Position numbers and translations under genes: made by a program | Shown: in pieces, positions 33,441-46,960 of the stretch | Numbering within the stretch: the stretch's first letter is position 1 | Layout of the letters: each line of letters opens with the position of its first letter | From: Liolophura sinensis | Lineage: Eukaryota > Mollusca > Polyplacophora > Chitonida > Chitonidae | Direction: 5' to 3' | Assembly: GCF_032854445.1 (NCBI RefSeq) | Contig: NC_088298.1 | Location: 11,769,504-11,833,503 of the forward strand | Length of the DNA: 64,000 nt | The notes under the pieces: model-generated | Told to the model about the DNA's origin: nothing | What the model saw: only the letters and a program-made list of their open reading frames with translations | Databases searched by the model: none

Positions 33441-34588
33441 ACAGTTGTACAATGACATACAATTATGCTGTCTTGTATTTGATGGCGTAGAATGATAACT
33501 ACAACAACAACCGACGTGAATCCGGGGCTCAAGACTGATAGTAATTTACATGTAGCTGTGTTTATATTGGTCCGATTATCTTCCTTTGACTGATGTTAGA
33601 CGTTATTTACTGGATTCAACAGACGCAAATTGCACTATATGAGCGAGTTTCCCCGTTGTGAATTGATAGAGGCAGAAATCTTAGCGTTAGTGTAGAAATA
33701 TGTTTTTGTTCACAAAAAATTGCATGCCACCTGTGTTTGTCTAGAACAAGTCTGAGTTCAGGTCAGACAGATAATGCAAGGGCCGGCCGCTGTAATTTTA
33801 GCCCTGAAGTACATAAAGGCCTTTTCTCTACAAACCACCCTTTTGACTCTTTTCGGTTGCCTGGATACCAATCCCTATGGGCCTACCTACTATATGGCTT
33901 CACGTCTTATCTATTGCTTAGCAGTCACGAATCACAGTGTCAATTCCAGTACCTGTGATAATAACCAGGTTGTATGTGCTCCTATATCTTCACTATATAT
34001 AAGTATGTACTAATAACAAACAAGTTAAATGCCTTATCTTGCTTCCATGTTGTTTTACTCTGTGTTTGACTATCTTCATACTTTACACTTAAACCCTTCA
34101 TAGCCTAGTAGTTATAACATACTATCGCAGCGCAAAGACTCTAAAGCCTCTCAACAATGCAATCACTGCGCGTTCAACTGCAGTACATGCTAATTTCCTC
34201 TCCAGCTTACATAATAAAGTCTTTCAGCAACCTGCACATGGCCATGGGTTTCCATGTGACAATATCTACATGTCGCGTAGTTTTCTTTCACTGTAGTTCT
34301 GACCTTCATCGTATAAATAAAATAATCTTGCGTACAACATAAAACACCAATCAAATCCCCTTACAAGTAAATATAATTTGTATATTCAGTAGACCTATAG
34401 TCTAAAAATTATTTTCACGTTTTGTTAAATGTCACTTCAGCAGACGCTCGTTGTATTAATTCTTGGTTTCGCAAATCCACATTCCTCAAATATAATGCTG
34501 ATTTTTCCCGAATCCAATAAAATAAAGTACTAAAGGATCGTAGAATGACAACCAACGACGTGGACCCCGGCCAAAACTACGTTGCAGT

Positions 34589-36107
34589 TCTAGTTATATT
34601 TGAAATACATGTACGTGCACATATGTTCAAATTGTCTCCACCTATATTATACAGAGGACGACTGCTATAGAAACCTACATGTACCACCACCATTATAAAG
34701 CATCTCTTTTATGGATGGACATTGAACATAGATCTGTTCACGGACATGGTGGCCAAAGGTGATGACTTAAAGCAGAAATAATGCACCCTTCAAGAGAACG
34801 GTCTACTTGTGGTGGTGTTGTAAAGGGAAGGCAGCAAATAGAGTATTAATTAAGCATGGGGTCATTCGTGTGTAGTCATATCAGACAATGTATGTGTATG
34901 TGGAGACTCACATATCAGGTGTGTTATCATTCTCCTTGCGGTCCCAGTAATGTGTGAAGCAGCAGGCACAGCTACCGGACGAGGAACTGGCCCTGGTACG
35001 ATCACAAACCACTGTCAGAATCAGAATATTTATTTTCATTGATTTGTGTATTTAATCTCTGATAATAAAGTTTTACTTACACAATGGCGGTCAGTGTTTT
35101 ATGGGTGGAGGAGGCCGTAGTGCCCAGGGTAAGCCATTAACTTGATTTGCAAAGGATAACATACACACTTGCACAGCTTACTAGTACTTGTCTTTAACAA
35201 GGTCTTCATTGGAACAAAAGGATTGTCTCACAGATGTCGCTGACTGCTAATTGCCATTATTTTCCAAGGACCAATAAGAGCAGGAAAATCAATAACTTCT
35301 CTTTCCAAGGCTGTGGTTCTGACCGCTAAGCCATGCCCAACACAGTTTAAGACAACTTAATACAATGTTCACTAAGTAATAGAGAGCGTTCAAACCTGCC
35401 TACACCATGTAAATTGTGTTCACGACACGACGAGTAGGCTACTGCTGCATATACAAAGATGTATACGTATCTGGTTGAACACCACAACACCACAGCCCTT
35501 TTCAGGGCTTCAAACGACCTTTCTAAGGGCCAGCCATATATGAGCATTTTGTGGTATTTTATATTTTGTTGTCTGTTATCAAAGTGATGGTAGAACAAAT
35601 TCTGTTTTTGCAGCAGATTATTCTGTTAAATATTACACAGATGCTCTATTAATTATAGAGATTTTATTAGACTAACAGGGTGTTATGTTGAATATGTCAG
35701 AATACTGCGTTATAATAACAATACATTCTAGCATCACTCAGAAAACAGTATCATTTTTGAGCGTATATGATTGTTGTAAACTATCAATGGTTACTTTCAG
35801 ATTATAACGTTAGATTTTACAGTTGTACACCCAAATAGATGGTCTCAGGGTATCACACAGATAAATTAGAGATCGAGGAAATAACCAGTGGCAAATTAAG
35901 GCAAATCTACAAACAAGGTTTTCACTTCTATCAAATATTTTCAATAACATTCCTCACATTACATTCGCAGCTGAATTCTAATTGTCGTATATTTGATTCT
36001 AATGTATCAGAAAAGAATTAGAAAGGTTACAAATGATGAAGAAATCATTACACATATAAGACACAAATTTTATAGTGCGTGACAAAGTTCCAGTTTCATT
36101 CACGATG
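34589..36107. repeat. 1.5 kb flank segment, copy in unit B
   Basis: Nearly identical to 992-2510; only scattered single differences are seen. Confidence 0.85.
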
Positions 36108-36524
36108 AACATCATCAAAGTTTCCGAGTACTGACCATAATAACATGCTTACATCTAAACTGTAAAGCGGCTGAAATTCGTCAGGCGTCTGGAACCATGC
36201 ATTAGGTAGGGTCGTTTCCATTGATCGGCCGGGAGTATGTTAAATAGCTATGTTTACGTCACCGTATGCGAGATGTGCAGGCTTTTCAGCACAGGTTGAG
36301 TAGACTTACGGCTATGGTCCTCTGCATAAAGAGAGTACCCTCAATACATAGGATGAATACAATTTTGCAATCTTGCAGATCGTGAAGAGGGCGTGTGCTT
36401 TAAGCCTTATTTGTAGGCCAGCGACTTGCACAGATAAGACATACTGGATGGTTGATGTATTAGAGCGTCATAGCGTCGTGCTTAATGGGAGCTTAAGCTG
36501 AGAATAGCGCATTATTATGCTATA

Positions 36525-39500
36525 ATGAGGCCTTTACTTTCACATGTATGGGGCTCAAACCGTACCAAAATTTATTTAGTCTTCTTCCCTTTTCTCATCT
36601 GGGCGTTTCTCCTGTATGGGTGGGATGTTCTACCTGTGTTTCGAATGAAGTGTTCTCCAGTGGAGGTTAAGCTGTCACCAAATTCGTTACCGCTGACAGC
36701 TTTGGTTAGCTTTCCCGGATCGGGTAATACATGGGTGCGCCATATTGTTCAACAAGCAACAGGTGAGTTTAGAGGCAACAAATAAGGCCCGTTTAACCAG
36801 TACAAAGTACATCTACTTTTATAAATGCAAATATGTGACGACGTTATATTTGTTTTTTGTTTTTGTTGTTGTTGCTGTTGTTATTGATTTACACTATGCT
36901 CAAAAATATTTTATTTATACGACGGCGGGAAACATGATGGTGGGAGGAAACCGGGTAAAGACCTGACGGAATCCGTGAACCATCCACAGGCTGCTGCCAT
37001 ACGGCAACACAACCTAACTAACACAATTAAACTGTAATGATGTAATTTTACACAGGCCCAGATAGGTCTGTGCTGTGGGATACATAAGTTTGAACACTAA
37101 GCCTAGAAATGGCCGCTGAATCAGTGAACCACATGAGGTTAGTTGTCACACCCAAGAAGCGAGTGATCACCGAGCAAGATACTGCATTTATTACCCGGCG
37201 GACATACAAAAACGTGCTTCCTCTCGATTAGCTTTATTCCTACAAGCAAATGATAATTAGCTCCAGCTAATCTAGTTTTAACATTCTTCGGTGATCGTCT
37301 TCCATTCTTTGGCCGGTTTCATGTCATATCTAAGAAAATATCGTGATTATCATTGTTTTGTGTTGAATTTAGCACCAGATTGTGAACTTGTAGCTTCGAC
37401 ACAAACGACTGGTTATATCTGGATACATGTGGTTGGTGCATGTGCAGCAAACAGTGTGTTTTATACGGCTTGGATCAAAGCTGATTTGAAGAATTAGCTC
37501 GAACAATGAATACATTAAACTTGTTCTGACAAAGTACGTTTTACACCACTGTTCACGGCTTTTCTGTGGTCTCATGAATTCATGAATTTGCAACATTCCT
37601 TCACCTTTTTTATGACAGTGGTAAATGAAGAAAGCCATGCAAATCTACAGAACTCAAAACCGACATTTAACCATAGATTTTTACACACAATCTATTCATT
37701 TTTGATTTTGTTTTTTTCTTGTCTGACCACAGGTATTGGAACTGGAAGCGTGTATTGTGACAAATTTCTACGGGATCATGGATTTCCCTTTGAATGTATC
37801 AAAAACGGCTCTGTAGTTTTGATAAAAACACATCGAGAAAAGATTTCCGAACCAAACCTACGATTTTCCCGTATAGTTCTCCTACTTCGAAACCCATTTG
37901 ATGCAATTCGGGCGGAATTCAATCGACGTTTTTCTAAGGAAAATCACATAGGATTCGCATCCGAAACCAGTGTTAAGAAAGGTAAGATAAAGAGTGGATC
38001 TTTACACGTGATAAACGGATAAAATTGGATTTATGAAGTGCTAGTCTTAAATTGGAAGTTTTATATTCATAATTTAAAAGGAAGTAAATAATCGAAATCT
38101 TACAAATCCTTTTATTTGAAGCACACATGTAAACAGTAAAGGGAGATATCCAGATCACAATTCAGGCCGACAACCAGTAAAACATTATCCAAAGTCAAAT
38201 TCCCCAAGACCAATTTCATTAATGGACAAGGCAGCATCTGGCTAAAACATATTTCAGCCGAAAGCAGGATACTCCATCTTAAGAATTCTATCCAAACAAA
38301 CACATTGCCATCAAATTACGCAACCAAAGCTGTGGCCTAACTTTTACTCATTCACTCCATGAAGTAGCACATTATAACACAAAACTACTGCATTTTAAGA
38401 ACGTTTACAACGATTTAGTTACGTGTAGCCGAAGGGCCCGTTCACAAATGTTGTGGGGCAGGTCTGTATTATTTACGGACCGCCACAGATGTAAAATCAG
38501 TTGATTTACAAACCGTGTAATGTTCAACGACGGTATCACAAATTATATCAGAGAGTAAAATACCGTCTCGAACCAAACCGCATTCATCTCCCCAAATACA
38601 TTTTGCCGTTCATGTTAGCGTTTATTTATTTATTTATTTAATTGGTTAGCAGTTTCTTAATAACAAATATCACAGTTTGGGATGATAAGAAGACGACATG
38701 TCACCGGACAACGCTTAAAAAATAAATCTTACGATATAATTCTTTTTTCTCTGAGTTACAACTGAAGATTTTAAATTTTTATCCGTCGTCTTTCTCGCAC
38801 ACAAGGGATGTTTTTTCTGTTTTCTTTTATAAAAATTATTTGAAAACGCCGTGTCCAAGCCGAAGTGCTATCCCTGACGTACGCGATCAGCACTACTTTC
38901 GACGTCACCCGCTACAAAACTGACGCATAACATCCATAAAAAAGAATACCCAGTTCAGCCTCAGTGGTGCTTAGATTTATTTTCATTTATTTGTATCAGA
39001 ATTGAGCATGATTCTAGTTGTACAACAATCCCATTGTGCTTTTGTAAACATTTACGACCTGAACCAGGAATACCCCGGTCATGCATCTGCAGCTAGTCTA
39101 GGCTAGGCTATTTAATCAGGGCCGCTTGAGTTCCTTCTATAAGACATAGTAGTCCTACTCTATCAACAGGTCAAGCAGTGAAAGGGGTATTCTTCCAGTA
39201 TGTTCAATTTCCGAGAAAACTATCTTTATCACCTTGGCCTTCACCACCGAAGTCCACAACTTTTAACTACCGTAGGCTTAGATTATTATACGGAAAATAA
39301 CTTCGACATTAGAGAGCTAGAGTGAACGTGACGTAACCTTACTCTTGATAGTGAAGACGTGCTCAAGCTGTGTCAAAGCGAAGTTTCGCTAAACTTTTGT
39401 GGAGATGTGGAGAATAGGTATGAGACAAAAACAAGGAAAATTTCGACATCGTTAAAATCCAATTGAAGTTTTAAACTGTCGTACTCACTGCTTTAATGGC

Positions 39501-40307
39501 AGTGTTCGAAAACTTCCAGTTGACAGAATATATGGTGATGAAGGATGTGTCGGGAGAAGTTAATTGCAAACATATGTGGCTGTTATTGCGGTGTTAATCC
39601 AAGTTATGTTCCATGTTAGATTTTTAGCGTGCTAAAACAAAAAGAAATCAAAACAAAACTTATACATTAAAGATTTTATAAAATATGCGTCGCCTATGGA
39701 GTTGTTAGAACTATATAAATCAATTTTTTATCTAGAATTCTCACAAAGACATGGGACACTGTGAAAGCGGAAACAAATCGTCGTGTTCATCGTACCGTTA
39801 AGGACTTGTGACGTCAGAAGAAACAACTAATTATAGAAATAATTAGCACCTGATTGCTCAAAATGTATAACATTGACATAACGAAACTTGTTGAAATTTA
39901 CGACTTGTAATAGAAAAAACAAACAATGGAAATTATTATAAATTAAAGCTTTAATATATACGGTGTTTTATCACAAGTACTTTTTTTATTCAGACTGGCC
40001 AGGTTTTTCAAGGGAAATGATTACTAACTGGACGAGAAGTATCTTAAAATGGACGAGTTTCCAAGGACCCATCCATGTGACAAAATATGAGGACTGGAAA
40101 GCAAAACTAGATCAAGAACTACCCCGGCTTCTCCAGTTTATGGACATTTCTGTATCGAAGCGTGAATTGTTGTGTGCAGTCCGGTTTTCAGAAGGATTGT
40201 TTCATAGGAAAGGCGGTGGATCTTCTTTAGAATTTGACAAAGCAAGTCGCGACATACTCAACGCAAAAATTCAGTTCATTTTTCGCAAAACAAAAATAAA
40301 GGTTTGA
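36525..40307 (+). CDS. WSCD-like sulfotransferase, unit B, proximal terminal exon
   Basis: Exons 36525-36762, 37733-37981 and 39994-40307 give the same 266-residue layout as unit A. Exons 1 and 2 encode proteins identical to unit A (signal anchor, SFPGSGNTW loop, RNPFDAIR region). Exon 3 differs at several residues (for example WPGFSREM where A has WPRVSREM, and KREL where A has RRQL). The frame is open throughout with intact splice sites. A second terminal exon lies 4.2 kb downstream (44499-44812) and could be used instead. Expected to be a Golgi type II enzyme, acceptor unknown. Confidence 0.8.
36883..37010 (-). mobile_element. SINE fragment in intron 1, unit B
   Basis: Same fragment and position as 3286-3413. 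Confidence 0.7.
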
Positions 40308-41732
40308 ACTTAATGTTCTTTTTAAGTCATCTTATGAAATATGCATGTAGCTGTGAATAATGGGCAGTTGCAAAGAGGAAATCCTGTGTCGTAGGTCAAC
40401 GTCTGCTTAATCGATTGTGCCAGGGGACGTGTAACGTGAAGAGTCACGCCACACTACCTGAGGTAAATTGACAAAAGGCCGTATTTACCCGTTACATGTG
40501 GCCAGTTACCAACTCTCACACTGTTTACTCTGCTCTAGTGTTATTCTCCACGTGGTAGTCTTGTATACTACATGCCTGAATATTTTAGTTTTTTTGCTTG
40601 GAGAAAACGTGAAGATACTGCATAGGATGTGTTTGTTCGATTGGAGTTGAAACAGGTGATATTTGGGTTCAGATTATAGTTAAGCCCAAATCATAACTAT
40701 TCAGATATAAAACTAAAACGGTTTGGTATCAGTGGCATATGTGCGTTTAGGTTACTTGGAAGAGATATGCACAATTTCATTAGTACAAAGCACTGAATTC
40801 AACATGTTTTAAACTCATTTCACCACAAAACTACCACTCTCAGCAATAAGGTAACGTAAAGGGCAGTTAATGGTCTATCTACTGACCAATTTTCACCTTC
40901 ACAGCACCAACGGTTTCCGGCCAGATGACCTTCGAAATTGATAAAAAAAAAAAACGCACATATGCGAACTTTCATTGTAGTTTAGAGGAGACCTGTACGT
41001 TGTAGGAAAAAATAAAACTGGATTGATTTTCAGCAGGCCTAGCTACATCTAACTGCAATCTTGCTTTCAATATTCAAAAATAAAAGACCATGTGACTTTA
41101 ACGACCAATAGAGTGCTTTCGCACTTCCTACCCGACATGAGCAATATTTCCAAACGTATTACATTTGTCATATTTGGTCCTTCGGGTGTGAGGAATCCAT
41201 CTAGCAAATGTGAGACAATTTACACTAAATTAGCCAGTGAATATGTTGAATAATTTTGCAAAAGCAATTATTACATAGAGCAAATAACTCAACTTTTACA
41301 AATATATCCACGTATCAGTGTATTGTCGGCGTTTCTTAATTTTTGACCAAAACCTTTAAATCTTTTCTTTTCAAAAGCTAATAAACGGATAATTCTTTTA
41401 TAATTTCATATCCACGTAATCTGAATTACTTTGCGGAAATCATGGTACAAATGATCCAATCTCATTAATGCTCAAGAATATGAAGATATATAGAAAAATT
41501 TATGTTTCACTTTTGATGTAACTTCTACATATTAGGACCAGTGATTAGGAATCTGTTTTTGTTCTTTTTTTAAATAACTCTTTTTGTCAATTCCCCCCCC
41601 ACCTTTCCAAAAAAATAAACAAATAAATTATTATTAGCTACTTGAATTTTGTGGTTTGTAAATCGAAAACTATGAGAGCTAGAATGTTGCATTAAATAGT
41701 GGTCCAACAAATGCACTGGAAGGTGCATGCCA
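40308..41732. other. 3' flank of proximal terminal exon, unit B
   Basis: Homologous to 6711-8099 but more diverged on its right half, with a C-run and A/T insertion near 41590-41630. Joined directly to the solo TIR at about 41733; the outermost host flank and TIR tip are missing. Confidence 0.6.
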
Positions 41733-42228
41733 AACGTCACACGTCACGTGGGGCGCGCCAACGTAGCAATAAGCAACACGCGTAACGTCACGCGAGAGAG
41801 CAGCTCCTTCAGCTCCAGTTCGCCCCAAAACTAACAAATGGGTGAGCTCCATTTTGCGCCAAACTGCTCTTTTGCGCCAAAAATGACCAATGAGGCGCTT
41901 GACATCATGCGTCACATCATGCGCGAGAGCAGATCCTCAGCTCCTTGGCGCCCAAACAGGCCCATGGGTGATCACGTGGCCTTGGCGCTCAACGGACCAA
42001 TGAGCGCAGCTCTTACCTCCTATGCGCCCAAACGGACAATGAGTGACCACGCCGTCTTTGCGCCTAATAATGCGTGAGTGACCAATATGCAACCACGCGG
42101 TCTTGGTATGTTGGAGTTGATCAGCTTCTTCAGCTCTTTGGAGCCCAAACTGACCCATGGTTGATTTGGGATATAATATGTATCCGCTGTCTGGGATAGG
42201 TTCATTCACTAAATACGGACACAGGTAC
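41733..42228 (+). mobile_element. Solo partial left TIR of a Maverick
   Basis: Matches 8200-8677 and 46390-46867 (CACGTGGGGCGCGCCAACG, AATAAGCAACACGCG, CTCCTTCAGCTCCAGTT and the rest in order), including CCAAT and E2F-like words. The left host flank is the same as for the complete elements, except that about 150 bp containing the insertion boundary and the TIR tip are deleted. The right end stops after CACAGGTAC and is followed by sulfotransferase intron-2 sequence, not by integrase. Confidence 0.85.
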
Positions 42229-44498
42229 GGCATTATTTATGGACCGCCACAGATGTACAATCAGTTGATTTACAAACCGTGTAATGTTCAACGACGGAAT
42301 CACAAATTATGTCAGACAGTAAAATACCGTCTCGAATCAAACCGCATTCACCTCCCCAAATACATTTTGCCGTTCATGTTAACGTTTAGTTAGCAGTTTC
42401 TTAATAACAAATATCACAGTTTATGGTAATGAGAAGACGGCATGTCAACGCACAACTAAAAAACTAAATAAATCTTACGATATAATTCTCTTTTCTCTGA
42501 GTTACAACTGATGAATTTGAATTTTTCTCCTTCGTCTTTCTCACACAAGGGAAGCTTTTTCTGTTTTCTTTTATAAAATACAGTAAAATTACTGAAACGC
42601 CGTGTTCAAGCCAAAGTGCTACCTCTGACGTCCGCGATAACTAGATCAGCACTACTTTCGACGTCACCCGCTACAAAACTGATGTATAAAATCCATAAAA
42701 TAGAGTGCCCAGTTCAGCTTCAGTGGTGCTTAGATTTATTTTCATTTATTTGTATCAGAATTGAGCATGATTCTAGTTGTACAACAATCCCATTGTGCTT
42801 TTGTAAACATTTACGACCTGAACCAGGAATACCCCGGTCATGCATCTGTAGCTAGGCTATTTAATCAGGGCCGCTTGGGTTCCTTCTATAAGACATAGTA
42901 GTCCTACTCTATCAACAGGTCAAGCAGTGAAAGAAGTATTCTTCCAGTATGTCCAATTTCCGAGAAAACTATCTTGATCACATTGGCCTTCATCACCGAA
43001 TTCCACAACTTTTAGGCTTAGATTATTATACGGAAAATAACTTTGACTTTAGAGAGCAACGTGACGTCACCTTACTCTTGATAATGGAGACGTGCTCAAG
43101 TTGTGTCGAAGCGAATTTTCACTAAACTTTTGTGGAGATGTGGAGAATAGGTATGGAACAAAAACAATGGCAATCCTCTCAAATTTCTACATTGTTATAT
43201 TCCAACTGAAGTTTTGAACTTTCGTACTCACTGCTTTAATGGCAGTGTTCGAAAACTTCCAGTTGACAGAATATATGGTGATGAAGGATGTGTCGGGAGC
43301 AGTTAATTGCATACATATATGGTTGTTATTATGGTGGTAATCCAAGTTATGTTCCATGTTAGATTTTTAGCGTGATAAGTGATCAATGTGGTTAAATGAC
43401 CCGGACGTAATTGTGTGACATTCGACAGGTCTTGCATTTCTTGATTGATACTTTTTTAACATACATAAAGCAGATGTGTCATGCTATTTTATGTTGTTTA
43501 TTTTTATCGAATTGTGGTTGTTTGGAATAAATGGCCAAAGTGGTATGTAATGAACCTATAGACATCCAAGCAGACATTTGTATGCTTAACAATAATGGAC
43601 GTTCCAAGTCAATAGTCGCAATGCCAAATTCCTAAAGCAACTTTCAACATAAACCACCAAAACCACCATATAAGAAACCAGGACCGTGTGTAGAGAAGTA
43701 GTGAACAGATCTGAATGGTATCGGCAGGACAGAGTGAATTTTCTAGGGGAGCAAGTTTATTCAGTATTCAATCGTGCAACATAAAGAGTAAATTCTCGCC
43801 GATCAAGAGTAATTGTTAATCAAGAGTACGTATTATTTCAGTACAGATTTATTCATGCTTTTAATCAAGATTTATTTGTATTGACTTTTTAAAACATAAA
43901 ACCTGAGCTCGATGGCTTATTTCATCATTGAGACAATAATCCATAGCTGTACTCTCAAATGGTTTGGATGTGTTGATCAAACTGTTGATTTCATGTATTC
44001 AAGTTTACTTTACTTTGGAAAATTGAGCCATATATTAAAGTGAAATGTTGCTTCAGACAAATGTGTAACCTGTAAAAGTGGAAGTGTTTCTTTTCGATAC
44101 TGTAAGAATCATTAAAAGTAAAGAAATAAGAATTAAAATTAGCAAAAAGAAAAAAAAAAACAAAAACAAAAAGAAATCAAAATAAACGTAAAAGATGGTC
44201 AAACTATATAAATCAATATTTAATCTAGAATTCTTACAAGGCCATGGGATACGGTAAAAGCGGAAACAAATCGTTCTGTTCATCGTAGCGTTAAGGACAA
44301 AATGGGGTTCTTGTGACGTCAGAAGAAACAACTAATTATAGAAATAATTAGCACCTGATTGCTCAAAATGCATAACACTGACATAACGAAACTTGTTGAA
44401 ATTTACGACTTGTAATAGAATAAACAAACAATGGAAAATATTATAAATTAAAGCTTCAATATATAAGATGTTTTATTACAAGTACTTTTTTTATTCAG
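42229..44498 (+). other. Duplicated intron-2 segment before the orphan exon
   Basis: From ATTATTTATGGACCGCC at 42232 it follows 4870-6396 of unit A at lower identity. A stretch at 43373-44160 (about 790 bp) is absent from both other copies; it ends in an A-rich run. No exons 1 or 2 are present. Confidence 0.75.
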
Positions 44499-44812
44499 AC
44501 TGGCCACGTGTTTCAAGGGAAATGATTACTACCTGGACGAGAAGTGTCGTAAAATGGACGAGTTTCCAAGGACCCATCCACGTGACAAAATATGAGGACT
44601 GGAAAGCAAAACTAGATCAAGAACTACCCCGGCTTCTCCAGTTTATGGACATTTCTGTATCGAGGCGCCAATTGTTGTGTGCAGTCCAGAATTCTGAAGG
44701 ATTGTTTCATAGGAAGGCCGGTGGATCTTCTTTAGAATTTGACAAAGCAAGTCGCGACATACTCAACGCAAAAATTCAGTTCATTTTTCGCAAAACAAAG
44801 ATAAAGTTTTAA
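44499..44812 (+). CDS. Second, orphan copy of the sulfotransferase terminal exon
   Basis: It has an intact TTTTTTTATTCAG acceptor at 44486-44498, the same phase and the same 314 bp length, and ends in TAA. Spliced to 37981 it would give an alternative 266-residue protein with a different last 104 residues. Against unit A exon 3, I count by eye about 20 nucleotide differences, of which about 12 residues change (for example VQNSEG for VRFSEG). This ratio fits relaxed constraint, so it may be a pseudo-exon. No exon 1-2 partner lies between it and the proximal exon. Confidence 0.6.
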
Positions 44813-46289
44813 ACTTAATGTTCTTTTTAAGTCATCTTACGAAATATGCATGTAGCTGTGAATAACGGGCAGTTGCAAATAGCAACTCCTGTGTCGTATG
44901 TCTATGTGTGCTTAATCCATTGTGCCACGGGACGTGTAAAATGAAGAGTCACACTACACTATCTGATGTAAATTGACAACAGGCCGTATTAACCCGTAGC
45001 GTGTGACCAGTTCCCAACTCTCACACTGTTGGCTCTGCTCTAGTGTTATTCTCTACGTGGTAGTCTTCTACGCTACACGCCTGAATATTTTCCCTTGTTG
45101 CATGGAAGAAACCGTGAAGACATTCTTAGCCACATATTGCATAGGATGTGTTTGTTTGATTGAGGTTGAAACAGGCTATATTTGGGTTCAGATTATAGTT
45201 AAGCCCAATCATAATTATTAGGATATAAAACTAAAACGGTTTGGTGTCAGTGGCATATGTGCGTTTAGGTTACTTGGAAGAGATATACACAATTTCATTA
45301 GTACAAAGCACTGAGTACAACATGTTTTAAGCTCATTTCACCACAAAACTACCACTCTCAGCAATAAGGTAAAGGTAAAGTAAAGGGCAGTTAATGGTCT
45401 ATCTACTGACCAATTTTCACCTTCACAGCACCAACGGTTTCCGGCCAGATGAACTTCGAAAATGATGAAAAAAAAAAACGCACATATGCGAACTTTAATT
45501 GAAGTTTAGAGGAGACCTGTACGTCGTAGGAAAAAATAAAATTGGATTCATTTTCAGCAGGGCTAGCTACATCTAACTGCAATCTTGCTTTCAATATTCA
45601 AAAAAAAAAAATTGTGACTTTAACGACCAATAGAGTGTTTTCACACTTCCTAACCGACATGAGCAATATTTGAGAGCGTATTACATTTGTCATATTTGGT
45701 CCTTCGGGTGTGAGGAATCCATCTAGCAAATGTGAGACAATTTACACTAAATTAGCCAGTGAATATGTTGAATAATTTTGCAAAAGCAATTATTACATAG
45801 AGCAAATAACTCAACTTCTACAAATATATCCAGGTATCAGTGTATTGTCGGCGTTTCTTGATTTTTTGATCAAACACCTTTAAATCTCTTCTTCTCAGGA
45901 ACTAATAAAAGAATCATTCTTTTATAATTTCATATCCGCGTAATTTGATCTTACATGTAGATGCAATTACTTTGAGGAAATCATCGTACAAATCGTCCAA
46001 TCTCTTCAATGCTCGAGAATATGAAGATATATAGAAAACTTTCGTTTCAACTTTGATGTAACTTCTACATATTAGGACCAGTGATTAGGAATCTGTTTTT
46101 GTTCTTTGTTTATATAATTTTAAAAAATAGAAATAAACTATTATTACATACATGAATTTTGTGGTTTGTAAATCGAAAACTATGAGAGCTGGAATGTTGC
46201 ATTAAATAGTGGTCCAAGAAATGTACCTTCTTGTGAATGCCAATGATTTCACTTTTATACAGTAGTTTTCTCGGTGAACATAGTGTTTA
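44813..46289. other. 3' flank of the orphan exon, no gene
   Basis: Homologous to 6711-8099; its right half is closer to unit A than the 40308-41732 copy is. The minus frame at 45403-45594 is a shadow. Confidence 0.5.
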
Positions 46290-46295
46290 ACTGAC

Positions 46296-46930
46296 AGTAG
46301 TATAGAAGGGGCCGAACGTCTCCTTGCTGAGGGAGGGATTGGGGAGGAGGGAGTAAGGGTGGGCGGTGGTTGAGCGAGGCGCACGCGCGGTACGTCACAC
46401 GTTACGTGGGGCGCGCCAACGGAACAATAAGCAACACGCGTGACGCCACGCGAGAGAGCAGCTCCTTCAGCTCCAGTTTGCCCCAAAACTAACAAATGGG
46501 TGAGCTCCATTTTGCGCCAAAACTGCTCTTTCACGCCAAAACAGACCAATGAGGCGCTTGACATCAAGCGTCACATCATTCGCGAGAGCAGATCCTCAGC
46601 TCCTCGGCGCCCAAACAGACCCATGGGTGATCACGTGGTTTTGGCGCTCAACGGACCAATGAAAGCAGCTCTTTTACCTCCTTTGCGCCCAAACGGACCA
46701 TGGGTGACCACGCTGTCTTTGCGCCTAATAATGTATGAGTGACCAATATGCAACCACGCGGTCTAGGACCATGAGCTCCTTGGAGCCCAAACTGACCCAT
46801 GGTTGATTTGGGATATAATACGTATGCGCTGTCTGGGATAGGTTCACTCACTATATACGAACACAGGTACGACGCCGGAGTGTGCCTCGTAGCGGCCGCC
46901 ACCCATCCTAACGGCAGCATCAGTAGCCGT
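46296..46930 (+). repeat. Left TIR of Maverick B
   Basis: Collinear with 8106-8740, including the CCAAT, E2F-like and CACGTG words. Confidence 0.85.
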
Positions 46931-46960
46931 GGCGGGGACGGAAGCCAGGGTCAGAGAACC

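Larger units (their letters stand above)
1..33598. repeat. Unit A of a 33.6 kb head-to-tail duplication
   Basis: The sequence at position 1 recurs at 33599 and stays collinear to the window end. The offset is about +33597 up to intron 2 of the sulfotransferase gene, about +38190 to +38210 across the Maverick (unit B has 4.6 kb extra), and about +34600 to +34960 after the LINE (3.2 kb missing from B). Positions 1 to about 6250 differ from unit B at only a handful of sites, whereas the Maverick and exon 3 regions differ by several percent by eye. The unit holds one sulfotransferase gene, one Maverick, one LINE and several satellite-like arrays. Confidence 0.95.
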
